Of a stretch of DNA of 64,000 bases, positions 18,389 to 25,962 are shown piece after piece. This stretch comes from Rhizobium sp. 11515TR (GTDB lineage Bacteria; Pseudomonadota; Alphaproteobacteria; Rhizobiales; Rhizobiaceae). Position 1 is the first letter of the stretch, and every line of letters begins with the position of its first letter. The notes beneath the pieces were generated by a model. The model saw nothing but the letters and a program-made list of their open reading frames with translations. It made no database searches and was not told the origin of the DNA. The stretch spans positions 682,001-746,000 of the forward strand of contig NZ_CP022999.1 of the NCBI RefSeq assembly GCF_002277895.1, given 5' to 3'. A program made the translations under genes and the position numbers.

Positions 18389-19420
18389 ATGGAGATCGAG
18401 GGCCGGAAGGTTCAACTCAGCTACGGCGCCGAGCCGGGCATACGCTTCGCCGTCCTTCTTGACGGCAATGGCAGCTGTCGCGAGATCGGTGCCGCCGGCC
18501 TGCAGAGTTGGAAGCCGGCAGATGGAATTCTCTGGGTTCATCTCGAGCGTGACCATGGTGCGGCGGCCGCTTGGATAACACGAAATGGCGGTTTCGATCC
18601 GCTCGTCGCCGACGCGTTGCTCGAGGATGAATCGCGTCCCCGTGTCGAGCCGGTTGACGACGGCCTGCTGATCATTCTTCGTGGCGTCTGCGCTGCACCG
18701 CCCGACGAGGCGGATGTGGCGGTCGAGGATCTGGATCTCGTTCCCCTGCATGCCTGGGTGGACGAGAACCGCGTCGTGACGCTTCGCGACAGCGGCCATT
18801 ACATCACCGCTCTTCGGGACATTCGCCAGGCGCTCGAAAAGGGCAAGGGGCCGAAGCGCACCGGCGAACTGCTTGCTCTCGTCAGCGACAAGCTCGTGAG
18901 GGACCTGGAGCCCGTTCTTGATCAGATGGATGAGGAAGTTGACGAGCTGGATGAGCTGATCTTCCATGGCGAGGCCGCCGAAGTCCGCGAGCGCCTAAAG
19001 CTACTTCGCAGACGCGCCGTGCAGCTAAGACGCTATCTTTCGCCGCAACGCGATGCCCTCAATCGCATCGAACATGACGACGCTCCCTGGCTTGCCGAAC
19101 GCGACAAGCTGCGCATGCGTGAGGTGATCGACAAGCTGATGCGCTGCATCGAGTATCTGGATGCAATCCGCGACCGGACGGGCATCCTGCACGATGACCT
19201 TTCGACCGTCATCAGCGAGCGCATCGCCCGCAACTCCAACAGGCTTGCAGCGCTTGCCGCGTTGCTGCTGCCGCCGAGCGTCGTTGCCGGCCTGTTCGGC
19301 ATGAATGTCGGCGGCATTCCAGGCGTCAACGATACCTGGGCCTTTGTCATCATCGTCGTATTGGTCGCCGTCACCTCCATCGTCACCCTCTATATTCTGA
19401 AACGCATCAACTGGCTCTGA
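18389..19420 (+). CDS. CorA/ZntB-family divalent cation transporter
   Basis: This 343-residue protein has a large cytosolic N-terminal domain and two C-terminal membrane helices (about residues 282-302 and 315-335). The family signature GMNVGGIPGVND lies in the loop between them. A long helical region (VLDQMDEEVDELDELIFHG, RLKLLRRRAVQLRRYLSPQR) forms the funnel. The GxN-GGIPG form is more ZntB-like than classical CorA (YGMNF), so zinc or another cation is possible. The last residues KRINWL match ZntB-type ends. It is preceded by GGGAGGATGGGAG and is separated by 129 bases from nasA, so it is probably transcribed independently. Confidence 0.88.
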   Translation: MEIEGRKVQLSYGAEPGIRFAVLLDGNGSCREIGAAGLQSWKPADGILWVHLERDHGAAAAWITRNGGFDPLVADALLEDESRPRVEPVDDGLLIILRGVCAAPPDEADVAVEDLDLVPLHAWVDENRVVTLRDSGHYITALRDIRQALEKGKGPKRTGELLALVSDKLVRDLEPVLDQMDEEVDELDELIFHGEAAEVRERLKLLRRRAVQLRRYLSPQRDALNRIEHDDAPWLAERDKLRMREVIDKLMRCIEYLDAIRDRTGILHDDLSTVISERIARNSNRLAALAALLLPPSVVAGLFGMNVGGIPGVNDTWAFVIIVVLVAVTSIVTLYILKRINWL

Positions 19421-19482
19421 CTATCTGGGAACCGAGCATAGCCTGCGGCGTTCCTAGTTAATCTGACGAAGGGATTGATACC

Positions 19483-19989
19483 ATGCGTTATCAAGCGTGC
19501 CTTCTTGCCCTCCTTGCCGCTGCTTGCCTGGCGACACCTGCCGCCGCCGATGAAATCGGATTTCTGAAGCCGCTGAACGGCAGCTGGACGGGAACCGGCA
19601 AGGTGCTTCGAAAGATCGGCGACGCGCCGATCAATGTCTCCTGCAGATTCACCATCAGCGCGCCGGATTCGTCGATTTCGATGAGAGGAAATTGCCGCGG
19701 CCTTCTCATCATCAGTCGCGCGATATCGGCCCAGCTCACGGCGCGCGGAAGCAGATACTCAGGCACCTACACCGGTCCTTCCGGTGCGACATCGCAGCTG
19801 TCGGGCAGCAGGCAGGGCGATGTCATCAATCTGAAGGTGCGCTGGGCACGCCTCGTCAACGGCGATCGCGATGCCAGTATGACCATTCGCAGGCAGGGCA
19901 ACGGCCAGCTGACGCTCCGGACCATCGACAAGGATCTGAGCTCCGGCAAATCGGTCGTAACCAGCGAGATCAATCTGCATCGCCAATGA
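19483..19989 (+). CDS. Conserved secreted protein of unknown function
   Basis: This predicted 168-residue protein has a clear Sec signal (MRYQACLLALLAAACLATPA, cleavage near AAADE). The mature part is rich in beta-strand-like alternation: GSWTGTGKVLRKIGDAPINV, YSGTYTGPSGATSQLSG, and VIRR-type strands near the end. It contains two Cys (in VSCRF and GNCRG) that could form a disulfide. No enzyme motif was seen. Rhizobiales commonly encode such lipocalin- or beta-barrel-like exported proteins, but that assignment is only an impression. AAGGGA precedes the start. Confidence 0.75.
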   Translation: MRYQACLLALLAAACLATPAAADEIGFLKPLNGSWTGTGKVLRKIGDAPINVSCRFTISAPDSSISMRGNCRGLLIISRAISAQLTARGSRYSGTYTGPSGATSQLSGSRQGDVINLKVRWARLVNGDRDASMTIRRQGNGQLTLRTIDKDLSSGKSVVTSEINLHRQ

Positions 19990-20108
19990 GGCTGAAAACG
20001 AAAGCCCGTTGCTTCTTCGTCAACCAAAGCCGGTCATCGGCCCGACGTTCGTCGAGATCAGATCTGTCGGCACGACAGATGCGTGTCGAATTGGATTTTG
20101 GCGATCGG

Positions 20109-20327
20109 TCAGCTTCTGCTTTTGCGGGGCCGTTTACCCGCTGGCTTCTCAACCAACGGCTCAGAGGTCTCCTTGGCCAGCCTTGCCTTGCGAAGCCGCT
20201 CAGTCTTGGTTTCACGCGCGGCCTCTTCGTTGTGAATGATGGTCCACGCAGATTCATTCGTAACAATCGCAGCCTTCTCGGCTTTGGACAAAGGCTTGTT
20301 TTGCCGATTGATCCTATATGCACTCAT
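20109..20327 (-). CDS. Small basic conserved rhizobial protein (paralogue A)
   Basis: This 72-residue hydrophilic protein begins MSAYRINRQNKPLSKAEKAA. The ATG at 20327 has GGGAGG 5 bases upstream on the minus strand. The centre (AARETKTERLRKARLAKET) is a charged amphipathic helix and the tail is Lys/Arg-rich (GKRPRKSRS). The same arrangement occurs in the protein at 20961-21191 (ENSAREKKTEALRALRLQRE), so the two are paralogues. No known domain is recognised; nucleic-acid binding is only suggested by charge. An intrinsic terminator lies 26 bases before the start (20353-20384), within a leader duplicated at 21848-21913. Confidence 0.7.
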   Translation of the reverse strand: MSAYRINRQNKPLSKAEKAAIVTNESAWTIIHNEEAARETKTERLRKARLAKETSEPLVEKPAGKRPRKSRS

Positions 20328-20352
20328 GTTGCCTCCCTGAGCAGCCGGCAAC

Positions 20353-20384
20353 AAAAAAGGCCGGAGCGAAATCGCGCCGACCTT
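20353..20384 (-). terminator. Intrinsic terminator in the leader of the 20109-20327 gene
   Basis: On the minus strand, AAGGTCGG pairs with CCGGCCTT (one U-G pair) around an inner GCGA/CGC stem, followed by a run of T. It lies immediately upstream of a start codon rather than after a gene, so it may end a short leader RNA or act as an attenuator. Confidence 0.75.
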
Positions 20385-20406
20385 CCCGATATCGCCTTCG
20401 CACCAA

Positions 20407-20427
20407 TGCCAGTACATCCGTGGTCAG
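20407..20427 (-). repeat. Duplicated leader motif, copy 1
   Basis: A 21-base segment reads CTGACCACGGATGTACTGGCA on the minus strand in two parts (CTGACCACGG then ATGTACTGGCA). It is identical at 21893-21913. Each copy is followed about 22-23 bases later by a terminator hairpin and then by a small gene. Confidence 0.85.
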
Positions 20428-20703
20428 AAGAGGAAAGCGACTAAGACATTGCGAGTCTCCAAATTTGATTGGCGCTCACGAACAATGCCATTTTCTACAT
20501 TTAGGCCATTATTCCGTAGAATTCAAGCGTTTAGAAAATTTATTTCTATAGAAGTGCCATTCGATCGCGTGGATAAAAAGAGTTTTCGCGAAACGGAAGC
20601 GCAGTCATCAATTCAGCTTCTCTGGACATCGAATAAGCTGATAAATTGAAACCGATCGATGCGACACGGAAATCGTTCCGCCGCCATCCTTCATAGGTGG
20701 CAC

Positions 20704-20889
20704 ATGTCGAGGGTGACGCTCAGATACGCGGTTCGCCAGGAGTGTGACCGCACTTGGACTGTGTACGATATTTTCACAGGAAGAGCTGCTCAGCCTACAC
20801 CTTGGATTTTAAGTCTTCTGACTGAGAAAGAGGCGAAGGCTTATTGCACCATTCTCAACGTCAAAGACGTCGAGCGACTGGGATTTTAG
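20704..20889 (+). CDS. Small conserved hypothetical protein
   Basis: This 61-residue protein starts MSRVTLRYAVRQECDRTWTV and continues YDIFTGRAAQP and LLTEKEAKAYCTILN. The ATG at 20704 is chosen over one at 20659 because the first 15 residues of the longer form look non-coding. The pattern of a short strand-rich start followed by a helix around EKEAKAYC is typical of the many 60-80 residue rhizobial proteins with no assigned role. There is no strong ribosome-binding site (GGTGGCAC upstream), so confidence is moderate. It is the only plus-strand gene inside this small-gene island apart from 22489-22662. Confidence 0.55.
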   Translation: MSRVTLRYAVRQECDRTWTVYDIFTGRAAQPTPWILSLLTEKEAKAYCTILNVKDVERLGF

Positions 20890-20960
20890 ACTATCAGTGT
20901 CGGCTTCCGCAGCCGAATTCTCCGCGTATTATTCATTGCGCCGGTTAAACAAAATCAAGC

Positions 20961-21191
20961 TCATGCCTTACCACGCCGCATGGGGTTTTTCCGTGCTTTG
21001 ACCGACTTTTCTGCCTTCGGTTCCACCATTGCTTCTCGCTGCAGGCGAAGGGCTCGTAAAGCCTCCGTTTTCTTTTCCCGTGCGGAGTTTTCTGCCGCGA
21101 CAATGGTCTTTGCCGCGTTATCGGTAATGGTGGCTTTATCATTGCCGAGAGACGCGGTCTTTCTAAAGAACTGTTCCTTGGTAGCTGACAT
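20961..21191 (-). CDS. Small basic conserved rhizobial protein (paralogue B)
   Basis: This 76-residue protein begins MSATKEQFFRKTASLGND, with AAGGAG 6 bases before its ATG on the minus strand. The middle helix ENSAREKKTEALRALRLQRE matches the pattern in the 20109-20327 protein, and the C-terminus is Lys/Arg-rich (VKARKNPMRRGKA). The pair looks like a local duplication that has diverged outside the central helix. No function is known to me. The charge and small size would fit a stress-induced protein that binds nucleic acid or ribosomes, but there is no direct sign of that. Confidence 0.72.
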   Translation of the reverse strand: MSATKEQFFRKTASLGNDKATITDNAAKTIVAAENSAREKKTEALRALRLQREAMVEPKAEKSVKARKNPMRRGKA

Positions 21192-21238
21192 GATCGCTCC
21201 TTCCTGCGGAGTACCGAATGGGGATGAATGCCCAGATG

Positions 21239-21478
21239 TTAACGACTTGGCCCCCTGCTGCGATTACTTTTGGGCAGCAAACCACCTCTTTGCAACTTTT
21301 TTCGCAGCAACTTGCGCTGCCGCCGAATGGCTTGCGTCTTTTCCCGAGCACGGCGCTCGGATGGCTTTATATAGGCTGAGCGCATGTTTATCTCGTGGAA
21401 TACACCATCTCGGATCATCATCTTCTTGAGCACGCGCAGCGCTTGATCAATATCGTTATCTCTTACAAAAACTTGCAA
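21239..21478 (-). CDS. rpsU: Divergent bS21 ribosomal-protein-like protein
   Basis: This 79-residue protein has the bS21 pattern from its first residues: QVFVRDNDIDQALRVLKKMM, then DGVFHEINMRSAYIKPSERR, AREKTQAIRRQRKLLRKKLQ. bS21 sits at the small-subunit platform near the anti-Shine-Dalgarno sequence. The start is TTG at 21478; no in-frame ATG precedes it and only AAAGAG serves as a ribosome site. The segment HEINMRSAYIKPS replaces the usual REMKLRRHYEKPS, so this is a variant, probably additional to a standard rpsU elsewhere. It sits among cold-shock-type and small basic genes, which suggests conditional ribosome modification. Confidence 0.85.
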   Translation of the reverse strand: MQVFVRDNDIDQALRVLKKMMIRDGVFHEINMRSAYIKPSERRAREKTQAIRRQRKLLRKKLQRGGLLPKSNRSRGPSR

Positions 21479-21513
21479 AACATACTCTTTCGCTGGAGTG
21501 TTTCTGCGATGCT

Positions 21514-21813
21514 TTATGTCTTAACGGAATGCTTGCCTTTGCCACCTATCGCGAGAGGTTTGAGCCATGGCTCCTGTTTACGAGAAATTGATCCTTGCTG
21601 ATCGGCAGTTGGATCCGTGCTCAATTTCTCGATTTCGGTCGACAAGATGCGCCGCTCGAAACTCTCGTCCAAAAAGCGCACTTGATAATGGATCTCGTCG
21701 GAATCTGAGGGCAGTGTATTTACGATCCGACATAGTCTCGGAGCCGCTTTCAGCCGGGTGAGATCAGCCTTCAGGGCCACGGTGTCTCCAACTGAATATT
21801 TCATTCTGCTCAT
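21514..21813 (-). CDS. Conserved small protein, possible SH3/Tudor-like fold
   Basis: This 99-residue protein starts MSRMKYSVGDTVALKADLTR with AAGGGG 6 bases upstream on the minus strand. It continues CRIVNTLPSDSDEIHYQVRF and ESFERRILSTEIEKL. The order VGDTVAL, RIVNTLP, YQVRFLDE, RRILSTEIE looks like a small beta-barrel of the KOW/Tudor kind found in many rhizobial proteins of about 80-100 residues. The last 30 residues are basic and probably disordered. A terminator hairpin (21848-21871) and the duplicated leader motif precede it. Confidence 0.72.
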   Translation of the reverse strand: MSRMKYSVGDTVALKADLTRLKAAPRLCRIVNTLPSDSDEIHYQVRFLDESFERRILSTEIEKLSTDPTADQQGSISRKQEPWLKPLAIGGKGKHSVKT

Positions 21814-21847
21814 CGCATCCCCTTGCAGATGGGTCGCAGAAATACAA

Positions 21848-21871
21848 AAGGCCGGGCCATAACCCGACCTT
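21848..21871 (-). terminator. Intrinsic terminator between cold-shock gene and 21514-21813
   Basis: On the minus strand AAGGTCGGG pairs with CCCGGCCTT (9 bp, one U-G pair, six-base loop) followed by TTTT. It can end the cold-shock transcript from 22138-21929, but it also lies in the leader of the next gene, as at 20353-20384. Confidence 0.75.
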
Positions 21872-21892
21872 CTCCGTCAATCAAATCATTGC

Positions 21893-21913
21893 TGCCAGTA
21901 CATCCGTGGTCAG
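21893..21913 (-). repeat. Duplicated leader motif, copy 2, with possible five-codon ORF
   Basis: This segment is identical over 21 bases to 20407-20427. On the minus strand, its ATG at 21903 opens MYWQQ and stops at 21886. In copy 1 the same ATG stays open into the downstream gene. The shared sequence may encode a leader peptide or be part of a small RNA. Confidence 0.7.
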
Positions 21914-21928
21914 CAAGATGAGTGACAA

Positions 21929-22138
21929 TTAGATTGCTCTCAGATTATCAGCGGAGCTCTTGCCGGTCTTGCGATCGCGCACCAGTTCGTAGCTGACCTT
22001 CTGACCCTCTGCGAGAGCATTCATACCCGCGCGCTCGACGGCGGAAATGTGAACGAACACATCGGTTGCGCCATCTTCAGGCTGAATGAAGCCGAAGCCC
22101 TTGGCGCTATTGAACCATTTTACTGTTCCTGAATTCAT
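21929..22138 (-). CDS. Cold-shock domain protein (CspA family)
   Basis: This 69-residue single cold-shock domain has RNP1 KGFGFIQPE and RNP2 DVFVHISAVE, starting MNSGTVKWFNSAKGFGFI and ending TGKSSADNLRAI. Such proteins bind single-stranded RNA and DNA and act as RNA chaperones. AAGGAAA precedes the start. The upstream 300 bases are AT-rich and include a hairpin CCGAGAACGGTTTTCGG, consistent with the long structured 5' UTRs of csp genes. This is one of several csp copies usual in rhizobia. Confidence 0.95.
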   Translation of the reverse strand: MNSGTVKWFNSAKGFGFIQPEDGATDVFVHISAVERAGMNALAEGQKVSYELVRDRKTGKSSADNLRAI

Positions 22139-22459
22139 AGCGGTTTCCTTTCAATTAGACATGGGATTTCGTTCCGCCGAAAACCGTTCTCGGCAGTATT
22201 ACAAACCGAAATTGAAAGAAAATTCGCGCCACGCTTCCGGGCAAACAAAGATCATCAAGCAAGATCGACAAAAAGAACATAGGTATGAAATAGGGCGAAG
22301 GCAAGGCTACATTTTCTGATTGATGAGTTTGGCTAAAAATCACCCATACATTACAAGGGAATTAGGATCGCTGGTTAGCGTTTTCATTGGCAAGCCGCTG
22401 CGCTTATCGGCGGCCGCGGCCCGGACGCTGTCTTGCTTGACTTTCAGAACTTCATATGA
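22139..22459. other. Intergenic region upstream of the cold-shock gene
   Basis: This 321-base AT-rich interval holds the minus-strand promoter and probable long 5' UTR of the cold-shock gene, including the hairpin CCGAAAACCGTTCTCGG at 22177-22193. No convincing coding sequence was found. Confidence 0.6.
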
Positions 22460-22474
22460 GAACATAAAGTGAAC
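22460..22474. promoter_or_regulatory. Alphaproteobacterial LexA-type (SOS) box
   Basis: GAACATAAAGTGAAC is an exact GAAC-N7-GAAC direct repeat, the complement of the GTTC-N7-GTTC LexA box known in alphaproteobacteria. It ends 14 bases before the start of the small gene at 22489, a position suitable for repression. Confidence 0.65.
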
Positions 22475-22488
22475 AAATGGAGTTTTCC

Positions 22489-22662
22489 ATGACCAAGGCA
22501 GAACAAGTCATCGAACGTGCAATGACCTTTGTCGCTGTCTCGAAGGCCCTTCGGGAGCGCGAACAGGAACGGCGCGCCACATGGACGCGCCGCGTTGAAA
22601 TCAGCCGGCCGCTACCGCCCTTGCCCCGCGCCGTTCAGCTTTCGTTGAAACTCGACAGCTGA
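22489..22662 (+). CDS. Small putative SOS-regulated protein
   Basis: This 57-residue protein begins MTKAEQVIERAMTFVAVSKA. GGAG lies 6 bases before the ATG at 22489; an ATG at 22477 (adding MEFS) overlaps that site and is less likely. The first half is a charged helix (ALREREQERRATW) and the second half is Pro-rich (SRPLPPLPRAVQLSLKLDS). No known domain is recognised. The LexA-type box 14 bases upstream suggests induction by DNA damage, and a hairpin at 22702-22724 follows. A role as an SOS modulator such as a division or nuclease inhibitor would be guesswork. Confidence 0.65.
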   Translation: MTKAEQVIERAMTFVAVSKALREREQERRATWTRRVEISRPLPPLPRAVQLSLKLDS

Positions 22663-22701
22663 AGAGGCAAGGGCTGTAACCAGCACCCGGCAGGCTGTGA
22701 A

Positions 22702-22724
22702 GCGCCCGCCTTTTTGGCGGGCGC
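22702..22724. terminator. Bidirectional terminator hairpin
   Basis: GCGCCCGCC-ttttt-GGCGGGCGC is a perfect 9-bp hairpin between the convergent genes 22489-22662 and 22741-23715. CTTTTT follows a few bases later on the plus strand. Only the plus-strand side has a T-run. Confidence 0.75.
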
Positions 22725-22740
22725 ATGACCTTTTTAATGC

Positions 22741-23715
22741 TTAGGCCTTGAAGAAGGCGAGCAGGTCCGCGTTGATCACGTCCGCATGCGTGGTGGCCAT
22801 ACCGTGCGGGAAGCCCTTATAGACCTTGAGCGTGCCATTCTTTAGCAGCTTCGAGGAGAGAAGCGCCGAATCCGCGATCGGCACAATCTGGTCGTCGTCG
22901 CCATGCATGACGAGGGTCGGGACTTCGATCTTCTTCAAGTCTTCGGTGAAGTCTGTTTCCGAAAAGGCTTTGATGCAATCATAATGGGCCTTGGTGCCGC
23001 CCATCATGCCTTGGCGCCACCAATTATCGATAACGCCCTGCGAAACAGCTGCGCCGGGACGATTGAAACCGTAGAAGGGCCCCGCCGGAATATCGCGGAA
23101 GAACTGAGCGCGGTTGGCCGCAAGCGCTGTACGGAAGCCATCAAAGACTTCCAGCGGCAGGCCGCCGGGGTTCTTGTCGGACTTGACCATGATCGGCGGT
23201 ACGGCGCCGATCAGCACGGCCTTCGAGACGCGGCCATGGCCGCCATACTGGGCGACATAGCGGGCAACTTCGCCGCCGCCTGTCGAATGGCCGACATGGA
23301 TGGCGCCCTTGAGATCCAGATGTTCTGCCAGCGCCGCGACATCGGCGGCATAGGTGTCCATCTCGTTGCCTGTTGCGGTCTGGCTGGAACGGCCATGGCC
23401 GCGACGGTCGTGGGCGATGACGCGGTAGCCCTGGTGAAGGAAGAATAGCATCTGGGCATCCCAATCGTCAGAGCTCAGGGGCCATCCGTGATGGAAGACG
23501 ATCGGCTGGCCCGCTCCCCAATCCTTGTAGAAGATCTGGGTTCCGTCCTTGGTGGTGATCGTGCTGCTGCTCATTGTGTCCTTACCTTTCGAAGTTGATT
23601 GCTTTGTAGAGGCTTGCGCAGGTTGAGCGAAGGGGCTGGCAGCTGCAGCAGCGGCAAGGCCAAGCCCGGCTGTCATAACGCCCCGACGAGTAGCTTGAGG
23701 GATAGACTGGCTCAT
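22741..23715 (-). CDS. Alpha/beta hydrolase, non-haem chloroperoxidase-like, exported
   Basis: This 324-residue protein has a Tat-like N-terminus (ATRRGVMTAGLGLAAAAAAS) and then the catalytic domain from about residue 48. The nucleophile Ser144 lies in GHSTGGG. FHHGWPL gives the oxyanion HG, RGHGRSS precedes the acid region, HGDDDQIVP carries the catalytic Asp and GFPHGMATTH the catalytic His. This is the pattern of cofactor-free haloperoxidases and related esterases. A second ATG just before the domain (DTMSSSTITT) is the start of typical cytosolic relatives, so export is an added feature. GGAG lies 7 bases before the ATG at 23715. Confidence 0.9.
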   Translation of the reverse strand: MSQSIPQATRRGVMTAGLGLAAAAAASPFAQPAQASTKQSTSKGKDTMSSSTITTKDGTQIFYKDWGAGQPIVFHHGWPLSSDDWDAQMLFFLHQGYRVIAHDRRGHGRSSQTATGNEMDTYAADVAALAEHLDLKGAIHVGHSTGGGEVARYVAQYGGHGRVSKAVLIGAVPPIMVKSDKNPGGLPLEVFDGFRTALAANRAQFFRDIPAGPFYGFNRPGAAVSQGVIDNWWRQGMMGGTKAHYDCIKAFSETDFTEDLKKIEVPTLVMHGDDDQIVPIADSALLSSKLLKNGTLKVYKGFPHGMATTHADVINADLLAFFKA

Positions 23716-23931
23716 TTCAATCTCCACTTAAATTTATCGTGCGATTTATTATCGCGACATGGACATGCATAATGGCTTTCACCTGCCCTGTCCATATAAA
23801 AAATTGATCCACGATTATTTATTGCGATAAATAATTAGACGCCATAGTCCAATCGGCCGAGCGCGCTTAATGAGGCACCGCAGAAGAGCAGACATTTTCG
23901 CAATCAGATTGAGTTCGACCAGGTGTGCGAG

Positions 23932-24981
23932 CTATTGCACTGGCTTATCGACAAAATGCGCAATCGCGAATTGCGCAACGCGCTCGTTCGATTTCCTCGC
24001 ATCGTCGAGCCAGAACGGGAAAATCTGCCATTGATGGATCATCCCCGGCCAGACTTCCAGGCTCACGTTACCACCCGCCTGGCGTACTTTGTCTGCAAAC
24101 CGCGAGGCGTCATCAAGTAGCACCTCGCGAGCGCCGACCTGGATCAGCAGCGGAGGAAACCCGGAGACATTGCCATAGAGCGGCGATATATCGGGATCGG
24201 CAAGAGGACGGTCGTGCGCGAACGCATCGTGGATAAGGGTCAACTCGGCCTTGTTCATGAAGGGATCGCTGGCGGCGTTGGCGGCCAGGGACGCGCCCGT
24301 TGCGGCGAAATCGGTAATCGGGCTCATCGCGACCACGGCAGCGGGAAGCGGACCACTCAGCCTAAGCTGGTTCAAAACGACCTCGATGGCCAGAGTTGCG
24401 CCAACCGACTCGCCGACGATAACGACGTTGCCGGCCTTGTATCCTGATGTCAGAAGCCAGCGATAGGCCGCAATGGCATCGTCCCTTTGCGCGGGAAAGC
24501 GATTTTCGGGCGTGAGGCGATAGTCGATCAACAGCACATCGGCTGAGGCGGCCTTGGCGAGCGAACCCGCTATGTTGGCGTGCGTGCGAAGGGAGCCGCT
24601 ATAGAAGCCGCCGCCATGCAAATAAAGGATGGCACGCCGCCCGATCGGATGATGCAACCGTGCCGGCCAGATCAGATCGCCATCCACCCCGTTGGCGTCG
24701 ACATGACGTATCTGGACACGCGCCGGGCCTGGGGTCGATGACATGAGCTTTTCGAAATCGGAGCGGCGTTGCAACAGGTCGGCTCCGGACACCGCGCCGC
24801 TGTCGCGCAAGGTGCCGATCAGCTTCTCGGTCTGCTCGCTCGAAGTCTTTGTTTGCGGAGCAATCTCGGATGTCTCGGCGGCTGCAGCTTGCGATATCGA
24901 CCCCAGGCCTGCACATATCAGAACGGTCACTGCCATGACGAAACGGAATATGCGGCGCAATGATCGGAACTCGTTCATCAA
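23932..24981 (-). CDS. Exported alpha/beta hydrolase of the hormone-sensitive-lipase type
   Basis: This 349-residue protein has a hydrophobic signal segment (FVMAVTVLICAGLGSISQA, cleavage near AAAETS). The hydrolase domain has the HSL-family oxyanion motif LYLHGGGFYSGS, the nucleophile elbow VIVGESVGATLA, an acid-loop region around GAREVLLDDA and the catalytic His in GMIHQWQIFP. Such enzymes cleave short-chain esters or acetylated substrates. The start may be 24981 or the adjacent ATG at 24978. It lies 216 bases from the preceding hydrolase on the same strand and probably has its own promoter. Confidence 0.9.
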   Translation of the reverse strand: MMNEFRSLRRIFRFVMAVTVLICAGLGSISQAAAAETSEIAPQTKTSSEQTEKLIGTLRDSGAVSGADLLQRRSDFEKLMSSTPGPARVQIRHVDANGVDGDLIWPARLHHPIGRRAILYLHGGGFYSGSLRTHANIAGSLAKAASADVLLIDYRLTPENRFPAQRDDAIAAYRWLLTSGYKAGNVVIVGESVGATLAIEVVLNQLRLSGPLPAAVVAMSPITDFAATGASLAANAASDPFMNKAELTLIHDAFAHDRPLADPDISPLYGNVSGFPPLLIQVGAREVLLDDASRFADKVRQAGGNVSLEVWPGMIHQWQIFPFWLDDARKSNERVAQFAIAHFVDKPVQ

Positions 24982-25187
24982 ATAAGCCTTTTCCCCGTAA
25001 GGCCGTGGACGCTATTGTGATGCCACGGTCGCAGAAAAGCTATTTGTGTCAAGTATGATAGGCGATGTGAGACTGGAATTTCCATTCATCCGTTACCCAT
25101 CATTGCCTCGACACGATCGACCGATGATCGCTTGCCTATCGGTGCTCCGTTTCATTGAGGTGACAGCGCCGGTGGACAAGTCGATGT

Positions 25188-25877
25188 TCATTCAGGCTCA
25201 TGTCTGACCGCCGTAAGGCGGGCGATGATCTCCTGCCGCGCCATTCTCGAGCCGGCAAGGCGTTGCCTGGTTCTGGCCAATACCTCAGCACTAGCCTTCT
25301 CAGGCAATCCGGAATGAAATGGCGGCTCCGGCGCGTATTCCAGCGACAGTTGGATCGCTTCGGCTTCCTCTCGACCGCGCAAGGCGGCAGCAATCGTCAG
25401 TCCGAAATCGATGCCGGCGGTCACGCCGCCCGCTGTGAAGAGATTACCGTCCCGCACTACGCGCCCCGGCGTAACAACGGCTCCGAAACTCGCGAGGAAA
25501 TCAAGCGCATTCCAATGGGTTGTGGCCTTCTTGCCCTTGAGCAGGCCGGCCGCTCCAAGGACGAGGGAACCGGTGCACACCGACGTCACGAAGCGCGCTC
25601 GGGTCGCCTGTTCCCGGACGAAGCTCAGGACGACCGCATCCTCCAGCAATGCATTGACGCCGACGCCGCCGGGCACGCAGATGACGTCAAGCGGCGGGCA
25701 TTCGGCAAACGTCGTTGTTGGCTGCAACGCCAGCTTCGTTGCCGATACGATGGGCGACGTGTCCTTCCACACCAGATGCACCTCCGCATCATCCATCGAG
25801 GCGAATACCTCGTAGGGTACGGTCAGATCGAGTTGCTGGACGCCTGGAAAGGCAAGCAGGCCGAAGCGAATGGTCAT
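25188..25877 (-). CDS. DJ-1/PfpI family protein, isonitrile hydratase-like
   Basis: This 229-residue protein starts MTIRFGLLAFPGVQQLDLTV, with GGAG 9 bases upstream on the minus strand. The catalytic Cys lies in VTSVCTGSLVLGAAGLL, and GGVTAGIDFGLTIAA follows. Length and pattern (Asp in QQLD, Cys-Thr in VCTGS) resemble InhA, the isocyanide hydratase of Pseudomonas. A longer start at 25919 would overlap the divergent promoter region. It is transcribed divergently from a GlxA-type regulator with a DJ-1-like sensory domain, which probably controls it. Confidence 0.87.
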   Translation of the reverse strand: MTIRFGLLAFPGVQQLDLTVPYEVFASMDDAEVHLVWKDTSPIVSATKLALQPTTTFAECPPLDVICVPGGVGVNALLEDAVVLSFVREQATRARFVTSVCTGSLVLGAAGLLKGKKATTHWNALDFLASFGAVVTPGRVVRDGNLFTAGGVTAGIDFGLTIAAALRGREEAEAIQLSLEYAPEPPFHSGLPEKASAEVLARTRQRLAGSRMARQEIIARLTAVRHEPE

Positions 25878-25924
25878 GACATGTCTCCGATGATTGACTT
25901 TTCCAAGCCTATGCGACAACGATC

Positions 25925-25960
25925 TGGCATATTTGCCAAACCACCGTCATTTTTTGCCAA
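25925..25960. promoter_or_regulatory. Operator candidate in the divergent DJ-1/GlxA region
   Basis: TGGCA-tatt-TGCCA (25925-25938) is a palindrome, and TTGCCAA occurs twice, at 25933-25939 and 25954-25960, two helical turns apart. Both lie between the divergent starts at 25877 and 25963. An AraC-type regulator binding direct repeats here is plausible. Confidence 0.5.
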
Positions 25961-25962
25961 TC

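Noticed and set aside
20485..20649. 54-codon frame starting MPFSTFRPLFRR
   Set aside because: No ribosome-binding site, AT-rich context and no recognised pattern; it could be an undescribed small gene but I cannot support it.
22155..22343. 62-codon minus-strand frame upstream of the cold-shock gene
   Set aside because: It lies in the probable csp 5' UTR and promoter and lacks a ribosome site.
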